Notes under the pieces: generated by a model
What the model was told of the DNA's origin: nothing
Seen by the model: only the letters and a program-made list of their open reading frames with translations
Database searches by the model: none
DNA from: Pseudozyma flocculosa PF-1
Taxonomy: Eukaryota > Basidiomycota > Ustilaginomycetes > Ustilaginales > Ustilaginaceae
DNA: 64,000 bases
Direction: 5' to 3'
Assembly: GCF_000417875.1 (NCBI RefSeq)
Contig: NW_006920894.1
Span: 104,417-168,416, forward strand
In this document: one piece after another, positions 28,841 through 40,400 of the stretch
Position numbering within the stretch: position 1 is the stretch's first letter
Layout: every line of letters starts with the position of its first letter
Program-made: the position numbers and the translations under genes

Positions 28841-31800
28841 TCAGAACCAAACCTTGAGGAGCTCCATGCACTCTCTCAACCTCTTGATCGTCTCCTTTGC
28901 CTTGCCCTCCCCTCCCCCTCCTCCCACAGCCCCGCCAGCACCACCTCGCAGAGCAGCGCCAGCATCGACGTTGGCAACGGCAGCGCCGACCTTGACAATC
29001 TGCGAGTTGACCAGCTCCCACAACCGATCAACGGGAAGCGGCGCCGCCATACCCGCCCCTCCCCCTCCCCCTCCTCCAATACCACCGCCGCCGCCGCCGC
29101 CGAGGCCGCCCAGCATCGAAGCGGAACCCGGTGCAAAGTGGCGCGTCTGCTGCAGCGACGCCTGGATCCAGACGTGCAGGAACTCGGCCAGCTCCGCCAC
29201 CAGGAACGCGTTGCCCGCGTTCGTGTTCCACGGCGGGGGCGCCGTAGACATGGCTCCCTGCAGGATGTCGAGGATCAGCTCCGGCTCCGAGCCCGTCGAG
29301 AGCAGCGTCGTGCTCGCCCAGCCCGTCGGCACCGCTTCTGCCGTCGCCGTCGCCGTCGCCTTGCCCTGCCGCTGCTGCTGCTGAAGCTCGAGGTTGTTGT
29401 TGCTGCTATTGTTGTTGGCGCCAGCCGTCGTCGACGATGCCGCCGCCGAGAGCACCGTCGACCCGCTGGTGGACTCGAGCGGCGACGTGGCGAGGTTGCG
29501 GTCGCCCTTGCTCCGCTTGCGCCACGAGGCCGGTACGGGGTTCTCGACGCGCAAGTCGTTGTCCTGCTCAAACGCGTAGCGCATCAGCAGGTCGAGGACG
29601 ACGTCGACGGGACACGCATTGTCCTTGCGCCCCAGCCGCACAAAGAGGTCCTTGACCGTCGTCGCAATGGCCCGCGCCGCGTTGGCCTGGCCCGCCCGCC
29701 GCGCCGCCTCGTGCTCGCGGGTGAGGATCTGCGTCCACACCTCGGCCACCAGCCCGACGTCTTGGTACTCGGCGCTCGCGATGATCATGAGCTGCTCCTC
29801 GAGCAGGCCGTACGGCTCGGCAAAGTTCTTGTAGAGCGTCGAGAGGTCCAGAAGCTCGTCGTCGAGCCACTCGATCGACTCGGTCCGCTCGACGTCGGCG
29901 TCGTCGGCCGCCAGCTGCTGCAGCGAGTGGAGGATTTTGGCCTGCACCTGGGCCACCTCGAGGTCCTCTTCGACCTGCGACAGGAACGTCACCACGTCGT
30001 GGTTGCCCGCATGCAGCGGCCCCACCGACTTGGCGTTGCCCACCGCCAGCGCCAGGTACTCGATCCGCTCGCGCAGCTCCAACCCAAACTCCTTGGAGTG
30101 CGCCAGCGCATCGAGCACCTGCGCCGCCGCAAAGAACTCGCTGTTGCGCACGTAGAGCTGCCACAGCAGGTCGCGCAGCGTGCGCACGTAGCCCACGTCG
30201 TTGGCGTGGTCGGCCGCCGGCATGCCCTGGAGGTAGTCGGCGAGGAATGGCGTTCGCAGCTGGAGCAGCTGGTCGGTCAGCCGGCGCTCAATCAACCAGG
30301 CATAAAACTGCTCGTGGAACAGAGGGTCGTCGGAAGCCTCGGCGCGCGCGTAGGCGTCGCCGCGCACCGTGTCGCGCGCATCGACCAGCACCTGCACGCG
30401 TGCCTTGGTGTCCTGGACATTGTGCGCGGCGTCGAGCCGGTCGTCGAGCTCCTTGAGCGTCTCAAAGACGATGGCGTAGGCCGCCTTGCGCCGGTCGTAG
30501 ACGGCCTTGCGCGGCTCGTTGTCCGCACCCGCGGGGCATCCATCGGCGCGGTAGGCGATCGCGACGTTGTTCGGGTCCCACTCGGCCGCGCATCGCAGCG
30601 CCAGATCGACGACGCCGATCGGGTAGTCGAGCCGGCGGTAGTCGTCGCAGATGGCCCGCAGCTTGTCGGTCGACAGCTGTCCCGCGCCCCTGCTCAGCAG
30701 CCGCTCGCTGTGGCGCAGCTGGTCGACCTTTTCCTGCTCCGACGGCGTCTCCTTGGCCCGGCGGATGCACTCGGTCGCCTTGTACTGGCGCACGTCGTCG
30801 GCGCTGCAGAAGCTGCCGCAGCGCGACTGGAGCCCGTCGGCGACGGCGTCGATGCTGGCCTGGGCGCCGATCTTGGCCTCGATGAGGGCCGTGACAAGCT
30901 CCTTGGAGACGATCTTGCCCTCGGGAGCCGTCAGGAGCTGGCCGAAGCGCAGCGACGAGATCGTCTTCTTGGCGTCGGCAGAGCAGGCGTTGATCAGCGG
31001 CGGAAGGCCGTGGTCCATGAGGAAGAGGACAAAGTTGACCGCCTCGACCGTCCGCAGTGCCAGCGCCTGGATCCTCTCGACGCTCTCCTGGTCCGATTTG
31101 ATGGCCCGCTCCTGGTCGTATTCCGTGCCGCCAGCACCGCCGAGTACGAGCCGACTGGACGAGGGCCCGCCAAGGCTAAAGAGCTTGCCGTTACGCTGCA
31201 TAAACTCGCAGAGCGGCGCCAGGTCGAGCAGGGCAGCCTCGAGGTCCTCCTTCTTGAGCGGGAGCTGCGTCGCCGTTGTCGAGGCCGAAGAGGCGACGAG
31301 CGACTTGTAGGGCGTGACGGCGTTCGAGGCCGCGGCGTTCGGCTTGGCACCCGCAGCAGGGGGGGCCGGCGGAACCAGCAGGCGGTCCCAGATGCGGTCC
31401 AGCAGGCAGGCCATGTACAGGGCGAGGCCCTCGTGCCGCGACGTCCGCGGCGCGTTGAGTGGCGTCGTCATCGCCGGCCAGGAGCCGCACTGGCCAAAGA
31501 TGATCCGCGAGGCCTGGGACATGACTTCCTCGCTCAGCATCCTGCCGGCGCCCTTGGGACCGCCGCCGCCAAAGGCCCCGGCGCTCAGTCGATTGAGCGA
31601 GACCTGCGAGTTGCCGGCGGCAATGGCGAGCGCAGTAGCGCAAGATTCGGTGGGCCCAAACGTATTGAGAAACTCCATCATGATGGCGCTGTTGATGGAC
31701 ATGCCGGACTCGAGCAGCGCCTTGAGCATGTCGATGGGCCTGCGCTCCACGACCTCGGTCAAGCCGTTGTTGTCGAGGATGAGGAAGCTGCGCGGTGGCC

Positions 31801-33250
31801 GAAGGAACTGCGCCACCGTGGGGCGGATGAGCTCGCCGCACTCCGAGAAGGGCGCCGCCGCCGCCGCTGAGCCGAGCGGTTTGGTCTCAGCCATGACCGG
31901 CGCGCTGAAGACCAGCTCGAGGTCGATGTACGAGGCTGACTCGACGCGCGCGCCGGGCGTCGAAGAGCCCGAGGGGGCGGGCGTGATGCAGCAGACCTGC
32001 GAAAGGCCCGCGTTGAAGCTGAACGCCAGCATGAAGACGTCGCCAGCGCAGAGGACCGACGAGACGTTCCTGCCTGCCGCCGTTGCTGCCTGCTGCTGCT
32101 GCTGCAGCTGCGACTGGCCTGTGCCGGAGAGGGCCAGCGCGTTCTGCTGCCCGGGCTGTGATGGCTGCTGTTGAGGCTGCAGTGGCGCTGCCAGGCCCGG
32201 CGGCATGCGCACCTGGAAGGGCGCCCACGTCCTCCCTTGAAAGTCGTCAAAGAAGATCCGGTAACCCCTCGTCGTCACGGCGATAAGGGCCACGTTGGTG
32301 CGCGGGTCGTGTTCCGCCGGCCCGATCCAGACAATGTCGCCGACGTCCTGCTGCGAGTGCGTGATGCCGGACTGCTTGGTGACGCCCTCGACGCTGCCGG
32401 TCTTGTTGGGTGCCCTGGATGCGTCGCGCGAGGGGAGGTGGAAGACTTCGATGAGGGACCCTTCGCGGAGGGTGTAGAGGAGATTGCGGGCGTCGTCGAC
32501 GGCGATGCGGTCGAGGCGCTTCTCGGCCTTGATGAAGGTGGGGAGGAGGTTGGAGAACTTGGGGCTGGTGACGTTGCGGAGGTAGCACTTGTTGCTGAAC
32601 CAGCCCTCGCTGGCCTGGTAGACGAGCTCGTAGAGGCAGTTGTCGGACCCGGCGGCAAAGATCCTGCCGGCGGCGGTGCCGTGGATCTCGGTGAGGACGA
32701 CGCCGTTGGTGTTTGCGCTCATTCCGGTCTCGTAGAGCTTGACCTCGGACTGGCCATCGGCTTTCTGGATGAACTCGATGCCGAGAAGGGTGAGGGACCT
32801 TCCGACGTGAGGAAAAGAACCGGTGCTGATGACGAGGAGGTGCTTTATCTGGTCGATAAAGACGCCTTGCCTGGCGGGGATGACGCCGACTGCGAGGATG
32901 AGCTGGTCGTCTGGTAGCGAGTGGTACTCGAAGGCCGACTGTCCCTCGGCATAGTTCCAGAGGTAGAGCTGGTGGTCGATGGTGATGCATGCGCGCTGGA
33001 TGTCGGGGAAGAGGGCCTGCCTGGCGATGGGGGCGAGACCCTTGATGCCGTCGAAGATTTCTGGGGGAACGGGCAGGGTTCTTGTCTTTTCGAATGCAAG
33101 CCAGGGGTCGCTGCGGTGCTCGTAGTAAGCGTCGTTTCGTTCGGGGAGCCTCGCTTTCAGCTCTGGCAAGGTGATGCGGCCCGCTTTGGCCGAGTGGACT
33201 GCGGCGACAGCATCCTGGAGCGAGGGCAAGCTGAACGGATCGGCGACCAT
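28841..33250 (-). CDS. NUP170: Nuclear pore inner-ring protein Nup170/Nup155
   Basis: A single open frame of 1469 residues from the ATG at 33250. Nup155-type proteins (yeast Nup157/170) connect the inner ring to the pore membrane and to Nup53/59. The N-terminal beta-propeller starts with DPFSLPSLQDAVAAVHSA and carries the conserved ACITIDHQLYLWNY (compare AWLTIDSDIFMWNY in human) and ILAVGVIPARQGVF and KHLLVISTGSF. The C-terminal 800 residues form a helical solenoid, for example YPIGVVDLALRCAAEWDPNN. Gln, Asn and Gly-rich insertions (about 31.9-32.1 kb and 29.1-29.4 kb) are low complexity. The frame is open 118 codons further upstream (to 33604), but that stretch is Pro/Ser-rich and resembles an untranslated leader; a start there would give 1587 residues. 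The gene diverges from PRI2. Confidence 0.93.
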   Translation of the reverse strand: MVADPFSLPSLQDAVAAVHSAKAGRITLPELKARLPERNDAYYEHRSDPWLAFEKTRTLPVPPEIFDGIKGLAPIARQALFPDIQRACITIDHQLYLWNYAEGQSAFEYHSLPDDQLILAVGVIPARQGVFIDQIKHLLVISTGSFPHVGRSLTLLGIEFIQKADGQSEVKLYETGMSANTNGVVLTEIHGTAAGRIFAAGSDNCLYELVYQASEGWFSNKCYLRNVTSPKFSNLLPTFIKAEKRLDRIAVDDARNLLYTLREGSLIEVFHLPSRDASRAPNKTGSVEGVTKQSGITHSQQDVGDIVWIGPAEHDPRTNVALIAVTTRGYRIFFDDFQGRTWAPFQVRMPPGLAAPLQPQQQPSQPGQQNALALSGTGQSQLQQQQQAATAAGRNVSSVLCAGDVFMLAFSFNAGLSQVCCITPAPSGSSTPGARVESASYIDLELVFSAPVMAETKPLGSAAAAAPFSECGELIRPTVAQFLRPPRSFLILDNNGLTEVVERRPIDMLKALLESGMSINSAIMMEFLNTFGPTESCATALAIAAGNSQVSLNRLSAGAFGGGGPKGAGRMLSEEVMSQASRIIFGQCGSWPAMTTPLNAPRTSRHEGLALYMACLLDRIWDRLLVPPAPPAAGAKPNAAASNAVTPYKSLVASSASTTATQLPLKKEDLEAALLDLAPLCEFMQRNGKLFSLGGPSSSRLVLGGAGGTEYDQERAIKSDQESVERIQALALRTVEAVNFVLFLMDHGLPPLINACSADAKKTISSLRFGQLLTAPEGKIVSKELVTALIEAKIGAQASIDAVADGLQSRCGSFCSADDVRQYKATECIRRAKETPSEQEKVDQLRHSERLLSRGAGQLSTDKLRAICDDYRRLDYPIGVVDLALRCAAEWDPNNVAIAYRADGCPAGADNEPRKAVYDRRKAAYAIVFETLKELDDRLDAAHNVQDTKARVQVLVDARDTVRGDAYARAEASDDPLFHEQFYAWLIERRLTDQLLQLRTPFLADYLQGMPAADHANDVGYVRTLRDLLWQLYVRNSEFFAAAQVLDALAHSKEFGLELRERIEYLALAVGNAKSVGPLHAGNHDVVTFLSQVEEDLEVAQVQAKILHSLQQLAADDADVERTESIEWLDDELLDLSTLYKNFAEPYGLLEEQLMIIASAEYQDVGLVAEVWTQILTREHEAARRAGQANAARAIATTVKDLFVRLGRKDNACPVDVVLDLLMRYAFEQDNDLRVENPVPASWRKRSKGDRNLATSPLESTSGSTVLSAAASSTTAGANNNSSNNNLELQQQQRQGKATATATAEAVPTGWASTTLLSTGSEPELILDILQGAMSTAPPPWNTNAGNAFLVAELAEFLHVWIQASLQQTRHFAPGSASMLGGLGGGGGGGIGGGGGGGAGMAAPLPVDRLWELVNSQIVKVGAAVANVDAGAALRGGAGGAVGGGGGEGKAKETIKRLRECMELLKVWF

Positions 33251-34087
33251 GTTGGGCAGTCGAAGCCGGGCGGCGCACGGAGAAGGCCGGCGGCCGGACG
33301 TGGGCAGGGAAGGTTGTCGCCAGGAAGACGGGTCAAGTGGCGATGGGGAATGTGCTGGTGCCCTGATGCTCGTCTTTGATGCTTGTCGAGGTGCGGGCGG
33401 GAGCGACGGGAAGGAGGGCCAGGCGGCGGGCGTGCGACGCTGTTGGGACGGTTGTATGCGCGTGCCGTGGCCGCCGGTGAGGGCTTCTGATGGGCTGTGT
33501 GGAAGGGAGGTGGTGGCGGTGCGCGAATGGGCCGAGAGAGGTGGGTGGGGGAGGAGAAAGAAGACGAGGAGGGAGGAGGTTGGTGGTGGTGGTGATGACG
33601 ACAAGCGACCAAGCCACAGCAGCCAGAGGGAGAGGGCTGCGCCGGGCGGCGTCGCTCGCCTGCGCCTTTTGGGGATTTTCTTCGTGGGTTGGACGCGCCT
33701 CGCCTCAGTCGCCTTGCCTCCATCTCAACTTCGACGGGGTCGTCACTGGCGGGGTCGTCACTTATCGGGCATTATCCCGCCGATGCCGATCCCAACACCA
33801 CCACCACCGCCTGAATGCCCGATGAGCGCGCCTCTTTACTCAACAACAGGCGGCCGCGCGACGCGTTGGCAAACGACCACCGACCTGGCTTGAGAGCCAG
33901 ATGGCGAGTCAGGCTAAGGCACCTTTGGTCGAGGGCTGCAGTCGGCCTCCAACCTTGCTTGCCTCCTCGCCGCCACCCCGCCACCCCGCCGCCTCACTTC
34001 CCCTCTCAACTACCACTGCCTCGCCCTCGCCCTCGTCCTCGGCCACGGCACTCCCGTTCCCCCACAGCGACATCGCAAGCGCAAGCC
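33251..34087. promoter_or_regulatory. Divergent promoter region, NUP170 / PRI2
   Basis: 837 bp between start codons. A GGGGTCGTCACTTATCGGGC segment near 33753 has a CTTATC (GATAAG on the minus strand). Runs of GGT/GGAG lie close to NUP170. The DNA just upstream of PRI2 is C/T-rich, a common fungal core promoter feature. Reading frames continue from both genes into this region without stops, which is expected at this GC content. Confidence 0.5.
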
Positions 34088-36010
34088 ATGTTCCGCACCG
34101 CACAACCAAGCGCCATCGGCGGCGGCGCCTCGGCCGCCGCATCCTCGTCGTCATCCGGCCCCTACCCCTCGTCGGCCAACCCCATCTCCGGCATCACCAC
34201 CGCGCCCACCGTCAAGCGCCGCAACCTAAAGGGCGGCAAGCTCGAAAAGTACCCGCACCGCCTCAACTTCTACTCGCTGCCCCCCATCGACGAAATCACC
34301 ATCGAGCAGTTCGAGTCCTGGGCCATCGACCGCCTAAAGGTCCTCGCAGAGGTCGAGTCCTCCCAGGCACGCAACCGCTCCTATCCAGAGATGAAGGAGG
34401 CCGTCAATGCAATGGCGAAAAAGTACCTTCCGCTCGCGGCCAACACCGCTGCCAGATCCACCGACGTGCAGCTCGAGAGGACAAAGGACCACGTCAGCCA
34501 CTTTGTCCTTCGCCTCGCCTTTTGCCGCAGGTGAGCCGGCAACCCCTCGTCGCCGTCCTAGAGAGAAACGGCGACACAGCACTGACCTCGCTTCCCCCTC
34601 GTGTACGCTTCTCCTCGGACCCGCCGGACGCCCCCCAGCGAGGATCTGCGCCGGCGCTTTGTCAAGGCCGAGACCACCCTCTTCCGCCTGCGCTACGAGA
34701 GCGACGACACGGCCGAGCGCGAGGCGTTCCTCGCCGACCTCAAGACGGCGCTCCAGTTCAAGTGGGACGACGTCAGCCACGACGAGATGCGCCTCTACCG
34801 CGAGCAGCTCATCGCCACCCACCCGCGCATCGCCCAGACCTTTGACGCGGAAAAGTTTGTCAAGGTCGAGTGGACGCGCGTCACGGACCTCGTCGAAAAG
34901 CGCCGCGTCTTTCTGCACGCCGGCAAGGCCTGGGTGCCCATCAAGGAGCAGTCGAGCCTCATCTTTGCCGAGTTCCAGTCGCGCCTCGCCAGGGACCTCG
35001 AGGCCACCGCCAAGGCGCTGCCCCGCCTCGACGAGGACGACCGCCTGCTCCCCGTCCTCTCGCACCTCAGCATGGGCTTCCTGGCCGGCCTGTCCAACGA
35101 CTTTTCCAACTCATCGATCACGGCTGACGGCACCACGACCATCACGGCCGGGATGGTCGACTCGCTGGTCAAGGCCCACGCGCCCCTCTGCATGCGCCAC
35201 CTGCACACGACCCTGACCGAGTCGGGCCACTTGCGCCACTACGCGCGGCTGCAGTACAACCTCTTCCTCAAGGAGCTCGGCCTGCCCATCGAGGAGGCGC
35301 TCCTCTTTTGGCGGCGCAGTTTCCGCAACATGACCGACGACAAGTTCACAAAAGAGCACCGCTACAATATCCGGCACGGCTACGGCCTCGAGGGTCGGAG
35401 GCTAAACTACCCGGCCAAGAGCTGCGCCCGCATCCTGACCCAGGACCCGCCGGGCCCGCAGGACTCGCACGGGTGCCCCTTTCGCCACTTTTCGCCGGCC
35501 AACCTCTCGACGGCGCTGTCGACGCACTACGGCCTCAGCGCGGGCGAGCAGGGCGAGATCCTGACGGCCGTCAAGGCGGGCCACTACCATGTCGGGTGCA
35601 CGCGGCTGTTTGAACTGACCCACCGCAACAGGGGGGTCAAGAAGGGCGCCGGCCTCGACGGTCAGGGCGAGAGCGTATCCCACCCCAACAGGTACTTTGA
35701 GAGGAGCTGGAGACTCGAACACGAGGGCGGCGAGGCCATCACCGTCGACCACGACGACGACGACGGCGTCGAAGGCGGTGCAGGCACCGTGGCTTCGAAC
35801 GCGAACGCGACCACGACGAGGGCGGGGTCGGGGTCGGGGTCGGGGTCAAAGGGGAATGGAACCACCGACGGCGATGGTGATGGTGTTGGAGAGGACGATG
35901 ATGGGTTCGATGCCGATATGATGCAGGAGCTCGAGAGGCAGGAGAGGGAGCAAGAGGAAAAGAGGCAGAGGTTGAGAATCGAAGAGGAGGAAGCCATGGA
36001 CCTCTCCTAG
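34088..36010 (+). CDS. PRI2: DNA primase large subunit (Fe-S)
   Basis: Exon 1 (34088-34530) and exon 2 (34639-36010) encode 604 residues (human PRIM2 509, yeast Pri2 528). The protein is part of the DNA polymerase alpha-primase complex and is needed for RNA primer synthesis. The N-terminal domain holds YPHRLNFYSLPPIDEITIEQ and YPEMKEAVNAMAKKYLP. The C-terminal domain coordinates a [4Fe-4S] cluster through four Cys, seen here at 332 (APLCMRHLH), 410 (AKSCARIL), 427 (SHGCPFRHF) and 468 (YHVGCTRLFE). The helix KFTKEHRYNIRHGYGLEG, which lies near the template-primer, is present. After about residue 510 comes an Asp/Gly-rich then Glu/Gln-rich tail of some 90 residues that exceeds the usual family length. 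The stop is 401 bp from the convergent GLT1 stop. Confidence 0.95.
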
Positions 36011-36411
36011 CCGCGTTCTCGCTCAAACCCCATCCCACGCTGTACCTAGATACCACCCGTCCGCCATCCCCTTGCCATTTCGATCTTGGTCATTTCCACA
36101 TCTCGACCCCGTCGGTCGTTGTTCGCTCGCGCTCGCACACACGCGCTGCACGTCGGGTCAAGCCTACGGTTCGCGATTTCAGAGCCACGGACACAACAAC
36201 ATGGAACAGAGAGAGAGAGAGAGACAGAGAGAGGAAGGAGCCAAGAAACCTGGGATCGTGTACAACGTAGCCGGCCAGAGGGGGAAAACGGGGAGCGCGG
36301 GAGAATGAGACGGATGATGTACACACGTTTCTTGCTTCGTAAAAGGGGCTTCGTGACGGGAGAGAGGGGGGCGAAGAGGGGGGAAGGTGGGGTGATGAAG
36401 CGAGGGAGGGC
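36011..36411. other. Convergent 3' spacer, PRI2 / GLT1
   Basis: 401 bp between stop codons. It contains a (GA)n stretch around 36208-36234 and purine-rich DNA on the plus strand up to the GLT1 stop. No gene is seen. Confidence 0.6.
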
Positions 36412-37396
36412 TTAGGCGGTGGCGGCCACCTTGGTCTGCTCGGCCTTGGTGGGCAGGAACTCGCGCTTCTTGATCGAGCCGGCCCAGGCGAGGCGCGTGT
36501 TGCCCATCAAGTCGCGATCAACCTGGGCGGCGGCCGAGCGGCCCTCCTGGATGCCCCAGACAATGAGCGACTGGCCGCGGCGGCAGTCGCCGGCCGTGTA
36601 GACGCGCTCGACGTTGGTGCGGTAGGGCGACTTGCCCTTGAGGTCGTCGGCCTTGATGTTGGAGCGGCCGTCCTGCTCGAGGCCGAGCGCCGATACGGCG
36701 TCGTTCTCCGGGCCCAGGAAGCCCAGCGACAGCAGGCACAGGTCGCAAGGCCAGCGCTTCTCGGAGCCGGGCACCTTGTTCATCTGCCACTTGCCCGACG
36801 CGTCGAGCTCCCAGTTGACCTTGATCGTGTTGAGCGCCACCAGCTTGCCGCTCTCGTCCTTCTCAAACGACGTCGTCGAGATGCAGTACTCGCGCGGGTC
36901 GCTGCCCCACTGGGCGGCCACCTCGGCATGGCCGTAGTCGACCTTGAAGACGCGCGGGAACTGCGGCCAGGGGTTGCCGCGGGCGCGCTCGTTGGGCGGC
37001 TGCGGCAGCAGCTCAAAGTTGACGATGCTCTTGGCGCCGTGTCGCAGGGCCGTGGCCTGCGCATCGCAGCCAGTATCACCGCCACCAATCACGATCACGT
37101 CCTTGCCCTTGGCGCTGAGGTAGTGGCCGTCGGCAAGGCCCGAGTCGAGGAGCGACTTGGTGTTGGGCGCGAGGAAGTCCATGGCAAAGTGGACGCCGTC
37201 GGCCTCGCGGCCGGGCACCTTGAGGTCGCGCGGCCAGGTGGCGCCGACGGCGTAGACGAGGGCGTCGTTCTGGGCGTGAAGCTGGCGCGGGTCGACGTCC
37301 TTGCCGACGTGGGCGCTGGTGACAAAGTTGACGCCCTCGGCGGCCATGAGGTCGACGCGGCGCTGGACGACGCCCTTGTCGAGCTTCATATTGGGG

Positions 37397-37430
<34 letters not shown>

Positions 37431-40400
37431 CGCGCTCGTAGACGGTGACCGAGTGGCCAGCCTTGTTGAGCTGGTCAGCGCACGCCAGGCCGGCGGGGCC
37501 GGAGCCGATGATGGCGACCGTCTTGCCCGTGCGCACCTTGGGCGGGCGCGGCACCATCCAGCCCTCCTCGAAGCCCTTGTCGATGATGGCGCACTCGATC
37601 GTCTTGATGCCGACGGGCTGCTCGATGACGCCGAGAGTGCAGGCGCCCTCGCAGGGAGCGGGGCAGACGCGGCCGGTGAACTCGGGGAAGTTGTTGGTCA
37701 TCAGCAGGCGGTCGAGGGCGGCGCGCCAGTCCGAGTTAAACACCATCGAGTTCCACTGCGGGATGATGTTGCTGATGGGGCAGCCCGTGTCGCCCTGGCA
37801 GAAGGGGACGCCGCAGTCCATGCAGCGGGCCGTCTGGTACTTGAGCTCGGACTCGGTCAGGCGGACCGAGAGCTCCTTGTAGTCCTTGATGCGCTTGCCG
37901 GGAGCGCGGTAGTGCTCGCCGAGGCGCTTGTACTTCATGAAGCCGCGCACCTTGTCGACCTTCTCGAGGCGGGCCTTGGCCGTCTCCTCGTCGACCATCG
38001 AGTCCTCGAGGTCGACGAGCGCCGGCTCGGCGTGCTTGGCCGGCTTGGCGGCGGGCACCTCGCGGACGTTGTCGACGACGTTGTCCTTGGGCTGGTCGTC
38101 GACGACCGAGACGTCGACCTGGCTGCCGTGGCGCGAGAGGGTGCCGAGCAGGTCGACGTGGCTCGAGCGCTTCTTCTCGGCGGCGGCGCGGGCGGCCTCC
38201 TCCTCGAGGACGCGCTTGTAGTCGACGGGCATGACGCGGACGAAGCGCGGCAGCAGGTGGTGGAACTCGCGCAGGACGTGCTCGGCCACCGTGGAGCCCG
38301 TGTAGTGCTTGTGGTTCTCGATGAGGTTGCGCAGCTCGGCGATGTCGTGGGGCTCCTTGACGGGCCCGAGCTCGACGGTGCCAAGGTTGCACTTGCTGGC
38401 AAAGTCGCGGTTCATGTCGAGCACGTAAGCGATGCCGCCGCTCATGCCGGCGGCGACGTTGCGGCCGGTGGAGCCGAGGATGACGACGCGGCCGCCAGTC
38501 ATGTACTCGAGGGCGTGATCGCCGGTTCCCTCGACGACGGCGTGGGCGCCCGAGTTCCTGACAGCGAAACGCTCGGCAGCGATGCCGCGGAAGTAGGCGT
38601 GGCCGCTGGTGGCGCCGTAGAGGCAGACGTTGCCCGCGATGATCTGCTCCTCGGCCTTGAAGACCGAGTTCTTGGGCGGGTAGACGATCAGGCGACCACC
38701 CGAGAGGCCCTTTCCTCCGCCGTCGTTGAGGTCACCCTCGAGCTCGATGGTGATACCGGGGGCAAGGAACGCGCCGCACGACTGACCGGCCGAGCCCTTG
38801 GCGTTGACGTGGATCAGGTCGGCGGGCAGGCCCTCCTCGCCGTAAAGCTTCGACACGCGGTACGACAGCGTGGTGCCGAGCGCGCGGTCGGTGTTGACGA
38901 CGTCACAGTCGATGATGACGGGCAGGCCCTCGGTGAGCGCCGGCTCCGCCTCGTCGATGAGCTTGTTGTCGAGGCGCACATAGAGCTTGTGGTCCTGCTT
39001 GCGCACCTTGTAGGTGGCGGCACCGGGGCGCATCTGGTGGGCCGGCTTGAGCAGCGCCGACAGGTCGAGGTGGCGGGTCTTGGGCGTGCGGAGGCTGTCG
39101 TCGACCTTGAGCAGGTCGGCGCGGCCCACCATCTCATTGATGGTGCGCAGGCCGAGCTTGGCCATGATGGCGCGCAGCTCCTCGGCGAGATAGAAGAAGA
39201 AGTTGATGACGTGCTCGGGCTGGCCGGCGAACTTCTCGCGCAGCTGCGGGTCCTGGGTGGCGATGCCGACGGCGCACGTGTTCAGGTGGCACTTTCGCAG
39301 CATCAGGCATCCCATGGCGATCAGGGGCGTGGTGGCGAAGCCCCACTCCTCGGCGCCAAGCAGACAGGCGATGGCAACGTCGCGGCCGGTACGCAGCTGA
39401 CCGTCGGTCTGGACGATGACACGGCCACGCAGGTCATTGAGCACCAGCGTCTGGTGGGCCTCGGCCAGGCCGAGCTCCCACGGCAGACCGGTCTGCTTGA
39501 TACCGGTCCAGACGGCGGCACCGGTGCCTCCGTCGTGGCCCGAGATGACGAGGTGGTCGGCCTTGGCCTTGGCCACACCGGACGCGACGACACCGACGCC
39601 GACCTCGGAGACGAGCTTGACCGACACGTTGGCGCGCGGGTTGGCGCACTTGAGGTCGTAGATCAGCTGCTTGAGGTCCTCGATCGAGTAGATGTCGTGG
39701 TGCGGCGGAGGGCTGATGAGGCCGACACCGGCAGTCGAGTGACGCGTGCGCGCAATCGAGGGAGACACCTTGTGGCCGGGGAGCTCACCACCCTCACCAG
39801 GCTTCGCGCCCTGGGCCATCTTGATCTGCAGCTCGTCCGAGTCGGCGAGGTAGTTGCTGGTGACGCCGAAGCGGCCCGAGGCGATCTGCTTGATCTTGGA
39901 TCGGAGCGAGTCGCCGTTGGGCAGCGGGATGGAGCGCTCAGGGTCCTCGCCACCCTCACCGGTGTTGGAGCGGCCTCCGAGGCGGTTCATGGCAATGGCG
40001 AGAGCCGAGTGGGCCTCCATCGAGATGGAACCGTACGACATGGCGCCCGTACAGAAGCGCTGGACGATCTCGGTCCACGGCTCGACCTGGTCGACGGGGA
40101 TGGGTCGCGACTTGGTGAAGTCGAAGTCGAGCATGCCGCGGAGCGAAGTGCCCTTGACGGCGTCGTGCGAAGCCTTGGAGTACGTGTCCCAGGCCGACTG
40201 GTTCTTCTCGCGCGCGGCGTCCTGCAGGTTGGCGATGGTGACGGGGTTGTTGATGTGCGCCTCACCGCCGTGGCGGTAGTGGAACTCTCCACTCTCGGGC
40301 AGGCCGGGGATGGTGACCGTCTCGCGCGACGGGAAGCCGCGGTCGTGGAGCTCGAGGGCGTCCATGGCGAGCAGCTCGAACGTTGAACCGCTGATGCGCG

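Noticed and set aside
29138..31870. Plus-strand frame of 910 codons opposite NUP170
   Set aside because: Antisense of a confident nucleoporin gene, Arg/Leu/Val-rich and without domains.
33251..33604. 118-codon in-frame extension upstream of NUP170
   Set aside because: Pro/Ser/Thr-rich with no resemblance to the family N-terminus; the start at 33250 aligns with where Nup155 homology begins. Kept as an alternative only.
36928..40386. Open frame of 1152 codons on the plus strand opposite GLT1
   Set aside because: Exact antisense of a confident enzyme gene in very GC-rich DNA; the product is Val/Leu/Asp-rich without any domain, as expected for the complement of C/G-ending codons.
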